DNA from: Pseudomonas sp. GOM7
Lineage (GTDB): Bacteria > Pseudomonadota > Gammaproteobacteria > Pseudomonadales > Pseudomonadaceae
Assembly (NCBI RefSeq): GCF_026723825.1
Contig: NZ_CP113519.1
Coordinates: 2,356,001-2,420,000 of the forward strand
Direction of reading: 5' to 3'
Length of the DNA stretch: 64,000 nucleotides
The stretch's first letter is position 1. Each line of letters starts with the position of its first letter. Below are positions 42,650 through 52,184 of the stretch, in pieces. Position numbers and translations under genes: made by a program. The notes beneath the pieces are model-generated. The model was not told the origin of the DNA. It worked only from the letters and a program-made list of their open reading frames with translations, and did not search any database.

Positions 42650-42937
42650 TCAGGCCGTGCGATAGCTCAGCACGCTGTCCTGTTCCTTGAGCGTCTTGCG
42701 CAGATCGGCGGGGATGTTGCCGGCGCGTACCGCGAGCTCCAGGCGGATTTCTTCCAGGCTCTGGGCGAAGGCGTCCTGATCGTCAAGCTGGGGCTTGGCC
42801 AGTACGCGGCTGTAAACGGTACTGTCACTCTCGTCGAGCAAGGCGAGGATGATGCTGCCATCAGGCCGTGGCGAACTGAAGTTGGCACGCAGCGGAGTGA
42901 ACAGATGATCGACGAGTTGCTGGTTGGTGAGTTCCAT
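42650..42937 (-). CDS. DUF3509-family protein 1
   Basis: This 95-residue protein (HLFTPLRANFSSPRPDGSII near the start, SRVLAKPQLDDQDAFAQSLEEIRLEL) looks like the small, Pseudomonas-specific DUF3509 family. No signal or membrane helix. A second, diverged member follows upstream on the same strand. GGAGTAGGTT precedes the ATG. Function unknown; family members often respond to stress or growth phase. Confidence 0.66.
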   Translation of the reverse strand: MELTNQQLVDHLFTPLRANFSSPRPDGSIILALLDESDSTVYSRVLAKPQLDDQDAFAQSLEEIRLELAVRAGNIPADLRKTLKEQDSVLSYRTA

Positions 42938-42990
42938 AACCTACTCCATCCTGAGATTGGCAATTTTTGACATCAGGATGATAGATAGGT

Positions 42991-43212
42991 TCAAGCGACG
43001 AGCGACTGGCGGGTACGTTCGATCACCTGTTGCAACGACTCGTCATTGTACTGACCCGGATAAAGACGCTGGCTGTACTGGGCGATACCGGTCTTGTCGA
43101 CGAGGGTAAAGCTGAAGCTGCCCTTGCGCGCTGCCTGGATGCGGCAATCGAACGGGGCGAAGGCGTGGGTCAGGGTGCTGATGGCTTTCTGGATCTGATG
43201 TTGAGTATTCAT
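42991..43212 (-). CDS. DUF3509-family protein 2
   Basis: A 73-residue protein (LTHAFAPFDCRIQAARKGSFSF, then YNDESLQQVIERTRQSLVA) with the same order of elements as its neighbour at 42650: short helix, two-strand body, C-terminal helix. AAGGAAATACTTAG precedes the ATG. The two probably come from a duplication. No membrane segment. Confidence 0.62.
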   Translation of the reverse strand: MNTQHQIQKAISTLTHAFAPFDCRIQAARKGSFSFTLVDKTGIAQYSQRLYPGQYNDESLQQVIERTRQSLVA

Positions 43213-43687
43213 TTTTCTAAGTATTTCCTTTCTTTAACGCAGGTGCGCATCGATGCGCGTTGTGTTGCTCCGTGAGGTCGGCCGAAAAGCGGCCTTAGCA
43301 AGTAAACCAATAGGAGCTTTATATGCACGATAAAGTTCCATTGTTACGGTTCTTCGGCGTGGTCGGTACGTCGGAGGCAGGCAGATGAACAGCGCCAGCA
43401 GTGATCGATGGCGAGTTGGCCTGAACAGTCAGCAGGGTGGGATCGGGGAGGGCGGCAGCGCAGGGAGCGCTAGACGTTGAACCGGGAAACCAGCGGGGAG
43501 GCGCTAGGGCCTTGATGACTTGCAGCGTGGTACGAACGGCGCGGATGATAAAGCCTTGCTCAAGAAATGAACAGCATTATTTGTCGCCACTGCGGCGTAA
43601 CACTGCGAGCATGCCGTTGCGGATGCAATTTGCTGGTTGCTCCGCTAGCATTAGCCCACTTTTGCTTTCCTCATATGACGGTTTTCC
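43213..43687. other. 475-bp gap before dnaX with two tiny overlapping ORFs
   Basis: Mostly non-coding. On the plus strand, TAGGAGC stands before an ATG at 43323 that opens a 21-codon ORF (MHDKVPLLRFFGVVGTSEAGR). Its TGA overlaps the ATG of a 31-codon ORF at 43385-43480 in ATGA form. I cannot support either as a gene beyond the ribosome-binding site and the overlap. The rest may hold the dnaX and DUF3509 promoters; I see nothing else. Confidence 0.3.
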
Positions 43688-45787
<2,100 letters not shown>

Positions 45788-45811
45788 ACCCCGAACACCG
45801 AGGATAGCGAC

Positions 45812-46138
45812 ATGATGAAAGGTGGCATGGCAGGCCTGATGAAGCAGGCCCAGCAGATGCAGGAAAAGATGCAGAAGATGCAGGAAGAGCTGGCCAATGC
45901 TGAAGTCACCGGCCAGTCCGGTGCCGGCCTGGTCAGCGTGGTGATGACCGGTCGCCATGACGTCAAGCGCATCACCCTGGACGACAGCCTGATGCAGGAA
46001 GACAAGGAAGTGCTCGAAGACCTGATCGCCGCCGCCGTCAACGACGCCGTGCGCAAGGTCGAGCAGAACAGCCAGGAGAAGATGGCCGGCATGACCGCCG
46101 GGATGCAGCTACCCCCCGGCTTCAAAATGCCTTTCTGA
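45812..46138 (+). CDS. ybaB: YbaB/EbfC-family nucleoid-associated protein
   Basis: This 108-residue protein ([20 protein letters not shown], then [28 protein letters not shown]) is a typical YbaB. It forms a tweezers-like dimer that binds DNA. It stands between dnaX and recR, the order conserved in gammaproteobacteria. A Gln/Met coiled-coil start and PPGFKMPF end agree with the family. Confidence 0.93.
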   Translation: MMKGGMAGLMKQAQQMQEKMQKMQEELANAEVTGQSGAGLVSVVMTGRHDVKRITLDDSLMQEDKEVLEDLIAAAVNDAVRKVEQNSQEKMAGMTAGMQLPPGFKMPF

Positions 46139-46297
46139 GGCAGTGACGCCCAGCCGGCACGCATTACTGCGTTGCGAAAGGCCCCGAGCATCCTCATTTA
46201 CAGACGTAAACTCCGGTGCTCGCGGCCTTTCGCGCCTTGTACTGCATACCGTCTGGTCGCCCCCTCGGATTGCGTAGTGATAATGCGCACCCAGCCT

Positions 46298-46360
46298 GTA
46301 GCCCGGATGTAATCCGGGGAAACACGGCATACACGATTTCCCGGATTGCATCCGGACTAC
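46298..46360. repeat. Paired GTAGCCCGGATG palindromic repeats between ybaB and recR
   Basis: A GTAGCCCGGATG-type unit (46298-46318) and its inverted partner (46340-46360) can form a long hairpin. Further copies lie at 5508-5528 and 59995-60015. They are intergenic in each case. Confidence 0.75.
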
Positions 46361-46376
46361 ACCCTGTAGGAATTTC

Positions 46377-46976
46377 ATGAGCTTCAGCCCCCTGATTCGC
46401 CAGTTGATCGATTCGCTGCGCATCCTGCCCGGTGTCGGGCAGAAGACCGCACAGCGCATGGCCCTGCAATTGCTCGAGCGTGATCGCAGCGGCGGTCAGC
46501 GCCTGGCACAGGCGCTTGAGGCGGCCATGGTGGGTGTGGGGCACTGCAAGCGCTGTCGCAGCCTGAGCGAGGACGAAGTCTGCCAGCTATGCCTGGACGA
46601 GCGCCGTGACGACAGCCTGCTGTGCGTGGTCGAAGGGCCGATGGACGTGCATGCGGTGGAGCAGACGGGCTATCGAGGCCGCTACTTCGTGCTCAAGGGC
46701 CACCTGTCGCCGCTCGATGGCCTGGGGCCGGAGGCCATTGGCATTCCCGAGCTGCTGGAGCGCATCGAGGCTGGAGGCTTCAGCGAGGTTATCCTGGCTA
46801 CCAACCCCACGGTGGAAGGTGAAGCCACAGCGCACTACATCGCGCAGATTCTCGCCGGCAAGGGCCTGGTCGCCTCGCGTATCGCCCACGGCATGCCGCT
46901 GGGCGGCGAGCTGGAGCTGGTCGACGGCGGCACCCTGGCCCATGCCCTGGCCGGGCGGCGGCCGATCAGTCTCTAG
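46377..46976 (+). CDS. recR: Recombination mediator protein RecR
   Basis: The 199-residue protein shows the full RecR layout: helix-hairpin-helix [20 protein letters not shown], zinc finger [16 protein letters not shown] near 57-72, Toprim domain [18 protein letters not shown] near 84, and a C-terminal Walker-like [16 protein letters not shown]. It loads RecA with RecF/RecO at gapped DNA. The region between ybaB and recR is wider than in many species because of the palindromic repeat. Confidence 0.96.
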   Translation: MSFSPLIRQLIDSLRILPGVGQKTAQRMALQLLERDRSGGQRLAQALEAAMVGVGHCKRCRSLSEDEVCQLCLDERRDDSLLCVVEGPMDVHAVEQTGYRGRYFVLKGHLSPLDGLGPEAIGIPELLERIEAGGFSEVILATNPTVEGEATAHYIAQILAGKGLVASRIAHGMPLGGELELVDGGTLAHALAGRRPISL

Positions 46977-47003
46977 GTTCCTTCCTCCCGTTACGGAGCA
47001 CCT

Positions 47004-47585
47004 GTGATCGCTGCCTTTCTGCGCTGGTTCTCCGCGCTATGCATGCTTGCTTCGCCTATTGCCGTGCAGGCTGAGCAGTGCCCAAGCGGGCAGATCCAGG
47101 TGTGCCTGGGTGGCTCCTGCCTCTGCGTGCCCGACCCGGTTCGAGTGCGTGAGGGTGGCCTGAACATGGCCGCCGTCCGCCTCGAGGCCTGGCTGCTGCA
47201 ATCCCGCCAGGCCGCGCTGCGCGCCGGCACCGAGCCCATTCCCCTGATGATTCGTGCGCAGCTCGCGCCGTTCTATGACGAGGCATTACTCGATGCCGTG
47301 CGCTTTCGCATCGGTATCACCGACGAGATGGACGCCGCCACCGTCATGCTGCAGAACCCGGACGTGCAGGCCGTGACCCTGGTGGACGTGGTGGTGTTTC
47401 GTGATGCCGGCGCCGCTGCCAACGACGCCGCGCTATGGGCGCACGAGCTTTGGCACGTGCAGCAGTACCGCGACTGGGGCAGCGCCGAGTTCGCCCGCCG
47501 TTACACCCGTGATTTCCAATCAGTGGAAGGGCCTGCCTACGCGATGCAGGCGCGGGTGAGAAGGGCGCTGCGCGAGGAGAAATGA
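47004..47585 (+). CDS. Exported DUF4157-like protein with HELWH motif
   Basis: A 193-residue protein with a signal peptide (ALCMLASPIAVQAEQ) and a cysteine-rich start (CPSGQIQVCLGGSCLCVPD), possibly with two disulphides. The motif WAHELWHVQQYRDWG near residue 148 is a zinc-metalloprotease-like HExxH as seen in DUF4157 proteins. It could be a small periplasmic or secreted peptidase. It stands alone between recR and the acyl-CoA dehydrogenase. The third zinc ligand is not obvious, so activity is uncertain. Confidence 0.65.
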   Translation: MIAAFLRWFSALCMLASPIAVQAEQCPSGQIQVCLGGSCLCVPDPVRVREGGLNMAAVRLEAWLLQSRQAALRAGTEPIPLMIRAQLAPFYDEALLDAVRFRIGITDEMDAATVMLQNPDVQAVTLVDVVVFRDAGAAANDAALWAHELWHVQQYRDWGSAEFARRYTRDFQSVEGPAYAMQARVRRALREEK

Positions 47586-47600
47586 AACGCTCGCTTGAAA

Positions 47601-47618
47601 ACCAAGCAAGCGCTAGGT
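47601..47618 (+). promoter_or_regulatory. AtuR-operator-like site before the acyl-CoA dehydrogenase gene
   Basis: ACCAAGCAAGCGCTAGGT differs from the atuA operator arm (12125-12142) at one of 18 positions. It lies 34 bp before the ATG. Its arm CAAGCAAGCG also pairs with CGCTCGCTTG at 47589-47598 (one mismatch). AtuR or a related TetR protein could bind. Confidence 0.6.
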
Positions 47619-47651
47619 TAGGGTGGCTGAAACGATAACGGGAGTACCCGC

Positions 47652-48800
47652 ATGGCCGCCGCTCAGCCTTATTTCGATGAGTCCCACCAACTGGTTCGCG
47701 ACAGCGTTCGGCGCTTCGTCGAACGCGAGATCCTGCCGCATATCGACGAATGGGAGGAGGCCGAGGAATTCCCCCGTGAGCTCTACCTCAAGGCCGGTGC
47801 GGCGGGCATCCTCGGCATTGGTTATCCCGAGCAGTATGGCGGCAGCCATGAGGGTGACGTGTTCGCCAAGGTGGCGGCCAGCGAGGAGCTGATGCGCAGT
47901 GGCTCGGGCGGCCTGGTGGCCGGGCTCGGCTCGCTGGATATCGGCCTGCCGCCCATCGTCAAGTGGGCCAAGCCAGCGGTGCGCCAGCGCGTGGTGCCGC
48001 AGGTGCTTGCTGGTGAGAAAATCATGGCACTGGCGGTAACCGAGCCCTCCGGCGGCTCCGACGTGGCCAATCTCAAGACCCGTGCCGTGCGCGACGGTGA
48101 CCATTACCGCGTCAGTGGCAGCAAGACCTTCATCACCAGTGGCGTGCGTGCCGATTACTACACCGTGGCGGTGCGCACCGGCGATGAGGGCTTCGGCGGC
48201 GTCAGCTTGCTGCTGGTGGAGAAGGGCACGCCGGGTTTCAGCGTCGGCCGCAAGCTGAAGAAGATGGGCTGGTGGGCGTCCGATACTGCCGAGCTGTTCT
48301 TCGACGACTGCAAGGTGCCGGTGGAGAACCTGATCGGCGGGGAGAATGCCGGCTTCGCCTGCATCATGGCTAACTTCCAGAGCGAACGCCTGAGTCTGGC
48401 GATCATGGCCAACATGACCGCGCAACTGGCGCTGGAGGAATCCCTGAGGTGGGCGCGCGAGCGTCAGGCCTTCGGCAAGCCGGTGGGCAAGTTCCAGGTG
48501 CTCAAGCATCGCCTGGCGGAGATGGCCACGCAGCTCGAGGTGTCTCGCGAGTTCACCTATCGCCAGGCTGCACAGATGGCTGCCGGCAAGAGCGTGATCA
48601 AGGAAATCTCCATGGCCAAGAACTTCGCCACGGATATCGCCGATCGTCTGACTTACGACGCGGTGCAGATCATGGGCGGCATGGGTTATATGCGCGAATC
48701 CCTGGTCGAGCGCCTGTACCGCGACAACCGCATCCTCTCCATCGGCGGCGGCACGCGGGAAATCATGAACGAGATCATTGCCAAGCAGATGGGGTTGTAG
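47652..48800 (+). CDS. Acyl-CoA dehydrogenase, AtuD-related
   Basis: The 382-residue enzyme has ALAVTEPSGGSDVANLKT near residue 126, KTFITSGVRADYY near 160, and the C-terminal QIMGGMGYMRESLVERLYRD with SIGGGTREIMNEIIAKQMGL. This is a complete FAD-dependent acyl-CoA dehydrogenase. Its neighbourhood (after recR) is the same as that of an AtuD paralogue in P. aeruginosa (PA1535, from memory). The AtuR-like site in front suggests a role in terpene or branched acyl-CoA oxidation. GGGAGTACCCGC precedes the ATG. The 3' end is duplicated downstream. Confidence 0.9.
   Translation: MAAAQPYFDESHQLVRDSVRRFVEREILPHIDEWEEAEEFPRELYLKAGAAGILGIGYPEQYGGSHEGDVFAKVAASEELMRSGSGGLVAGLGSLDIGLPPIVKWAKPAVRQRVVPQVLAGEKIMALAVTEPSGGSDVANLKTRAVRDGDHYRVSGSKTFITSGVRADYYTVAVRTGDEGFGGVSLLLVEKGTPGFSVGRKLKKMGWWASDTAELFFDDCKVPVENLIGGENAGFACIMANFQSERLSLAIMANMTAQLALEESLRWARERQAFGKPVGKFQVLKHRLAEMATQLEVSREFTYRQAAQMAAGKSVIKEISMAKNFATDIADRLTYDAVQIMGGMGYMRESLVERLYRDNRILSIGGGTREIMNEIIAKQMGL
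48692..48800 (+). repeat. 109-bp gene end that is repeated downstream (copy 1)
   Basis: The last 109 bases of the acyl-CoA dehydrogenase gene are repeated at 48908-49016 with two differences that I can count. This copy is the intact one. Confidence 0.9.
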
Positions 48801-48805
48801 CCAGT

Positions 48806-48870
48806 GCGGTGGGAGGGGGTAGCCGCGATCAGCCTAACCAGGGCGGAAAAGCTCGCCGCTGAAGCGCCTC
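48806..48870. repeat. REP-like element between the two copies of the gene end
   Basis: GTGGGAGGGGGT at the start pairs loosely with GCCTCCCAC near 48866, with GCCGCGATC inside; this resembles other REP-like elements at 24216 and 55548. It lies between the two gene-end copies and may have helped the duplication. Confidence 0.55.
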
Positions 48871-48907
48871 CCACAGAAGCCGGCGGTGCGGAATCTGGGC
48901 CTTCATG

Positions 48908-49016
48908 GCGCGAATCCCTGGTCGAGCACCTGTACCGCGACAACCGCATCCTCTCCATCGGCGGCGGCACGCGGGAGATCATGAACGAGATCATTGCCAA
49001 GCAGATGGGGTTGTAG
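48908..49016 (+). pseudogene. Duplicated 3' fragment of the acyl-CoA dehydrogenase gene (copy 2)
   Basis: The fragment encodes the last 36 residues of the enzyme (RESLVEHLYRDNRILSIGG through the stop) with only the changes R to H and a silent one. No start or ribosome-binding site fits a stand-alone gene, so it is a remnant of a tandem duplication rather than a functional gene. Confidence 0.85.
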
Positions 49017-49048
49017 GGGGGCTGTTCGTACCTCCTGCCTGGCTGCTC

Positions 49049-49996
49049 TCAGGACGCTACCTGACCCTGCCCCGCCTGCCGCAGGCGGGCAATGTCGCGC
49101 TGCGGTGGCGCGCCGAACAGGCGGCTGTACTCGCGGCTGAACTGCGAGGGGCTTTCATAACCCACGCGATAGCTTGCCGCGGCTGCTTCGAGGTTGTCGC
49201 ACAGCATCAGGCGGCGAGCCTCTTGCAGGCGCAGTTGCTTCTGATATTGCAGCGGGCTGAAAGCCGTGACGGCCTTGAAGCGGTGATGCAGGGTCGACGG
49301 GCTCAGGTTCACCTCGCGGGCCAACTCCTCGATGCGCAACGGCTGGTCGAAATTGCTGCGTAGCCATTCGATGGCGCGGGAGATGCGTTGACTCTGGCTG
49401 TCGGCTATCACCACTTCATGCAGGCGATGGCCCTGCGGGCTGAGCAGCATCCGATAGAAGATCTCGCGTAGCGCCAGTGGTGCCAGCATGGCGATGTCGC
49501 GTGGGGTTTCCAGCAGGCGCAGCAGGCGGATCACCGCATCCAGCAGGCGCGGATCGAGACGGTCGAGAAACAGGGCGCGTTGCGAGGCCGCATCAGGCAC
49601 CGGGATGGGTGGCATTTCGGTGAGCAGGCTGCTGATCAGGGCTGGGTCGATCTCCAGTGCGATGCTCAGGTAGGGTGCCTCCGGGCTGGCTTCGATCACC
49701 CGGCCGGTAACCGGTAGCATCACCGACGCCACCAGGTAATTGAGCGGGTCGTAGACATAGAGCTCCTCGCCCAGGCGTATCTCCTTGCGGCCTTGGGCGA
49801 TGATGCACAGGCAGGGGTCGTAGACCGTCTGCATCGGCAGGCTTGGCGAGGTGGCGCGCGCCAGTTTGAGGCCGGGAATGGCCGTGAGGTGCAAGCCATC
49901 GTCAGGCACGAAGCGCTCGACGAGGCGCGCCATTTCATGGCTGAGTTCGGCCAGAGGGGTGTCGAGATTCGTGGCGGTGTGAATGGGTGATGGCAT
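49049..49996 (-). CDS. AraC-family transcriptional regulator
   Basis: The 315-residue protein has an N-terminal AraC_N-type cupin domain (DPCLCIIAQGRKEIRLGEELYVYDPLNYLVAS near residue 61) and two C-terminal helix-turn-helix motifs (LRIEELAREVNLSPSTLHHRFKAVTAFSPLQY near 225, then AAASYRVGYESPSQFSREYSRLFG). This is the CehR/YesN-like AraC group that acts on neighbouring redox or transport genes. It is divergent from a small peptide gene, and two 23-bp repeats lie between them. Confidence 0.86.
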   Translation of the reverse strand: MPSPIHTATNLDTPLAELSHEMARLVERFVPDDGLHLTAIPGLKLARATSPSLPMQTVYDPCLCIIAQGRKEIRLGEELYVYDPLNYLVASVMLPVTGRVIEASPEAPYLSIALEIDPALISSLLTEMPPIPVPDAASQRALFLDRLDPRLLDAVIRLLRLLETPRDIAMLAPLALREIFYRMLLSPQGHRLHEVVIADSQSQRISRAIEWLRSNFDQPLRIEELAREVNLSPSTLHHRFKAVTAFSPLQYQKQLRLQEARRLMLCDNLEAAAASYRVGYESPSQFSREYSRLFGAPPQRDIARLRQAGQGQVAS

Positions 49997-50063
49997 GGCG
50001 CGCCTCCGTAAAGTCAGCGAAGCCTAGCCAGGTTTTTCAGGCAAGTCATGAGGGGTGGCAGGA

Positions 50064-50193
50064 TTAGGCAATTATTTGCCAGTAATGGGCAAATAGCCCG
50101 TGATACGGAGTCTCTCCATGATTTCGTCTGCTCTGCGTGCCTTGCTGCTGCAATTTTTACGACTGCAGTTTTAGGCAAGAATTTGCCAGTAAT
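50064..50193. promoter_or_regulatory. Two near-identical 23-bp direct repeats, candidate AraC operators
   Basis: Bases 50064-50086 and 50171-50193 agree at 21 of 23 positions. Each begins TTAGGCAA and ends ATTTGCCAGTAAT, with an internal GGCAA/TTGCC palindrome. They lie 107 bp apart in the 319-bp region between the AraC gene and the divergent small gene. Direct repeats of this size are typical AraC-family sites. Confidence 0.7.
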
Positions 50194-50315
50194 CGACTAA
50201 CGCCGCGATGAGTCCATCACTAATCTCTCTAGTCATCGCGCCGGTCTCGGCTCGAACGCATGCATCAGCCATCTCACCCGCGAGCGGTGCCAATAAGTCA
50301 ATCAAGGAGCGAGTG

Positions 50316-50462
50316 ATGTCGAGCAAATGGCTGATCGCGCCGCTGACGCTTTTGTTACTCGCCACGGCCTGGCTCGACTGCAGAAGCGGTGGCGGCGCGG
50401 CGTTCTCCGGGCCGCAAGCAGCGCCCCATGTATTGCAGCGAAATGCTGCCGGTCTGTACTGA
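50316..50462 (+). CDS. 48-residue membrane peptide
   Basis: A small protein beginning MSSKWLIAPLTLLLLATAWL, one membrane helix or an uncleaved signal, with a short polar tail (DCRSGGGAAFSGPQ). AAGGAGC lies five bases before the ATG, a good ribosome-binding site. A cysteine follows the helix but the lipobox is poor (AWLDC). It is 20 bp upstream of the ABM gene and likely co-transcribed with it. Function unknown. Confidence 0.58.
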   Translation: MSSKWLIAPLTLLLLATAWLDCRSGGGAAFSGPQAAPHVLQRNAAGLY

Positions 50463-50482
50463 TTCAATTCCAGGAGGTTGCC

Positions 50483-50782
50483 ATGAGCATCATTCATCGT
50501 ATGACCGTTCGCGCCCGTCACGATCGTTCGACCCGGTTGGGGCAGTGCCTGGCTCGGCTGGACGAGGTAGGCCGAAGCATTCCCGGTTGTCAGCACCTGC
50601 GGATTTTCTCGCTGCGCAGTGATCCGCTGACCTGGCAGGTCGAGGGGCAATGGCGCTCGGCCGCCGCGCGAGACGCCTTTCTCGGCAGCGAAGGTCTGCG
50701 TCAGGTGTTGGCACAAGCGATAGACGAAGCGCTCTTCACCCATCTCGAATGTGCCGTGGAGCTGCACCGGCAGGTCGCCTGA
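50483..50782 (+). CDS. ABM-domain (antibiotic biosynthesis monooxygenase-like) protein
   Basis: The 99-residue protein has the small ferredoxin-like ABM fold (IIHRMTVRARHDRSTRLGQCL, then PGCQHLRIFSLRSDPLTWQVEGQW and FLGSEGLRQVL). Such proteins act as cofactor-free monooxygenases on quinols or simply as dimeric binding proteins. AGGAGG lies six bases upstream. It is probably controlled by the divergent AraC protein. Confidence 0.74.
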   Translation: MSIIHRMTVRARHDRSTRLGQCLARLDEVGRSIPGCQHLRIFSLRSDPLTWQVEGQWRSAAARDAFLGSEGLRQVLAQAIDEALFTHLECAVELHRQVA

Positions 50783-50856
50783 GGTTGCCTCCGGAGAGTG
50801 TTTCAGGGGCTTTCAAGCCGCCCAGCTTGCCTTTGTGAATTTATCTCTATAGATTT

Positions 50857-50886
50857 TCATGAAATTAATTTTAAATAATTTCATGA
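50857..50886. promoter_or_regulatory. Perfect 11-bp inverted repeat in the polyamine-operon promoter
   Basis: TCATGAAATTA (50857-50867) and TAATTTCATGA (50876-50886), with an 8-bp AT spacer, end seven bases before the oxidase start codon. This position fits a repressor site covering the promoter or ribosome-binding site. The XRE-cupin regulator encoded two genes later is the natural candidate protein. Confidence 0.65.
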
Positions 50887-50893
50887 GTCGTTC

Positions 50894-52183
50894 ATGTTCC
50901 ATCAGGCCAATCAGCACGTCGACAGTTACTACGCCGCCACCTGTGCGGCGCAACTGACGAACTACCCGACGCTGCAAGGCGAGCGGCGCTGCGATGTGGT
51001 GGTGATTGGCGCTGGCTTCAGCGGCTTGCATACGGCCCTGCGCCTGGCAGAGGCAGGCAAGCGGGTTATCCTGCTGGAAGCCAGTCGGGTGGCCTGGGCG
51101 GCTTCCGGTCGCAATGGCGGGCAGGCGATTCTGGGCTGGTCCTGCGACATGCCGCCGCTGGAGAAGAGCGTCGGCCTCGAAGGTGCCCGCCGTCTGTGGG
51201 ATGGTATGGCCTGGGCCGCGCGGGAGTTGCGCGAGTTGCCGCAGCGCCATGGCTTCGATTGCGACTACCGCCGCGGTCATCTGTGGACGGCGGTACTGCC
51301 AAGGCGGGTGGCGCTGCTGCATGAGTGGCAAGAAGAGGCTGCCTACAAATGGGGGCACCGCGCACTGCAGTTCGTTTCCCGTGAACAGATGCCGCAATGG
51401 GTCGCCAGCGAGCGCTACCAGGCCGGGCTTTACGATCCCGAGGCCGGGCACCTCAACCCGCTCAAATTGGCGCTCGGCCTGGCCGAGGCCTTCGTCCGCG
51501 GCGGAGGGCAGATCTTCGAGCAGAGCCGCGCGCTGAGCCAGGAAGCTCATGGCGCCGGCTACCGCGCGCGTACCGGGCAGGGCAGCGTGCAGGCCGACAA
51601 CCTGGTGCTGGCCTGCAATACCTATATCGACGATCTGGAACCACGCCTGGCACGACGCATCCTGCCGGTCGGCACCTACCAGATCGCTACCGCACCGCTG
51701 GGCGCCGAGCGTGCCGAGGCGTTGCTGCCGCGCAATGCCTGCGTTACCGACAACCAGTTCGTGCTCGATTATTTCCGTCGCACGCCGGATCACCGCTTGC
51801 TGTTCGGCGGCGGCTGCACCTACCTGGGCGGTTTGCCCAAGGACATGGCGGCGGCCACGCGTCCCTTCCTCCAAAGGGTCTTCCCACAATTGTCCGGTGT
51901 AGCCATCGACTTCGCCTGGGGCGGGCATATCGACATCACCCGTGCGCGCACCCCGGATATTGGTGGCGAACACGGCCGTTACTGGCTGCAGGGCTTCTCT
52001 GGCCATGGCGTGTTGCCGACCCTGGCCGCAGCCCGCGCGGTGAGCGACGCCATCCTCGGCGATGACGAGGAATTGTCCCTGTACCGGCAACTGCGCAACC
52101 CCGACTTCCCCTTCAACGAACGCCTGGCTGCGCCCCTGGAGGCCATCGGCAAGGCCTGGTATCGACTGCGAGACAGCTTCTGA
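50894..52183 (+). CDS. Gamma-glutamylpolyamine oxidase (FAD-dependent, PauB/PuuB type)
   Basis: The 429-residue DAO-family flavoprotein begins with the Rossmann motif VVVIGAGFSGLHTALRLAEAG near residue 34 and has SGRNGGQ near residue 74, a mark of this oxidase family. It should oxidise gamma-glutamylputrescine or a longer glutamyl-polyamine to the aldehyde with hydrogen peroxide release. The position next to a glutamyl-polyamine ligase and polyamine aminotransferase supports this. No strong ribosome-binding site precedes the ATG. Confidence 0.84.
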   Translation: MFHQANQHVDSYYAATCAAQLTNYPTLQGERRCDVVVIGAGFSGLHTALRLAEAGKRVILLEASRVAWAASGRNGGQAILGWSCDMPPLEKSVGLEGARRLWDGMAWAARELRELPQRHGFDCDYRRGHLWTAVLPRRVALLHEWQEEAAYKWGHRALQFVSREQMPQWVASERYQAGLYDPEAGHLNPLKLALGLAEAFVRGGGQIFEQSRALSQEAHGAGYRARTGQGSVQADNLVLACNTYIDDLEPRLARRILPVGTYQIATAPLGAERAEALLPRNACVTDNQFVLDYFRRTPDHRLLFGGGCTYLGGLPKDMAAATRPFLQRVFPQLSGVAIDFAWGGHIDITRARTPDIGGEHGRYWLQGFSGHGVLPTLAAARAVSDAILGDDEELSLYRQLRNPDFPFNERLAAPLEAIGKAWYRLRDSF

Positions 52184-52184
52184 C

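Noticed and set aside
31813..43687. Integrative element inserted at ffs
   Set aside because: There is no integrase gene and I see no second copy of the ffs 3' end near dnaX, so a single site-specific island is not supported.
48804..49016. 70-codon ORF after the acyl-CoA dehydrogenase
   Set aside because: It is the duplicated gene end joined with REP-like DNA and has no ribosome-binding site.
50171..50767. 198-codon minus-strand ORF opposite the small peptide and ABM genes
   Set aside because: The plus-strand genes have strong ribosome-binding sites and a known domain; the minus-strand product is unlike any family I know.
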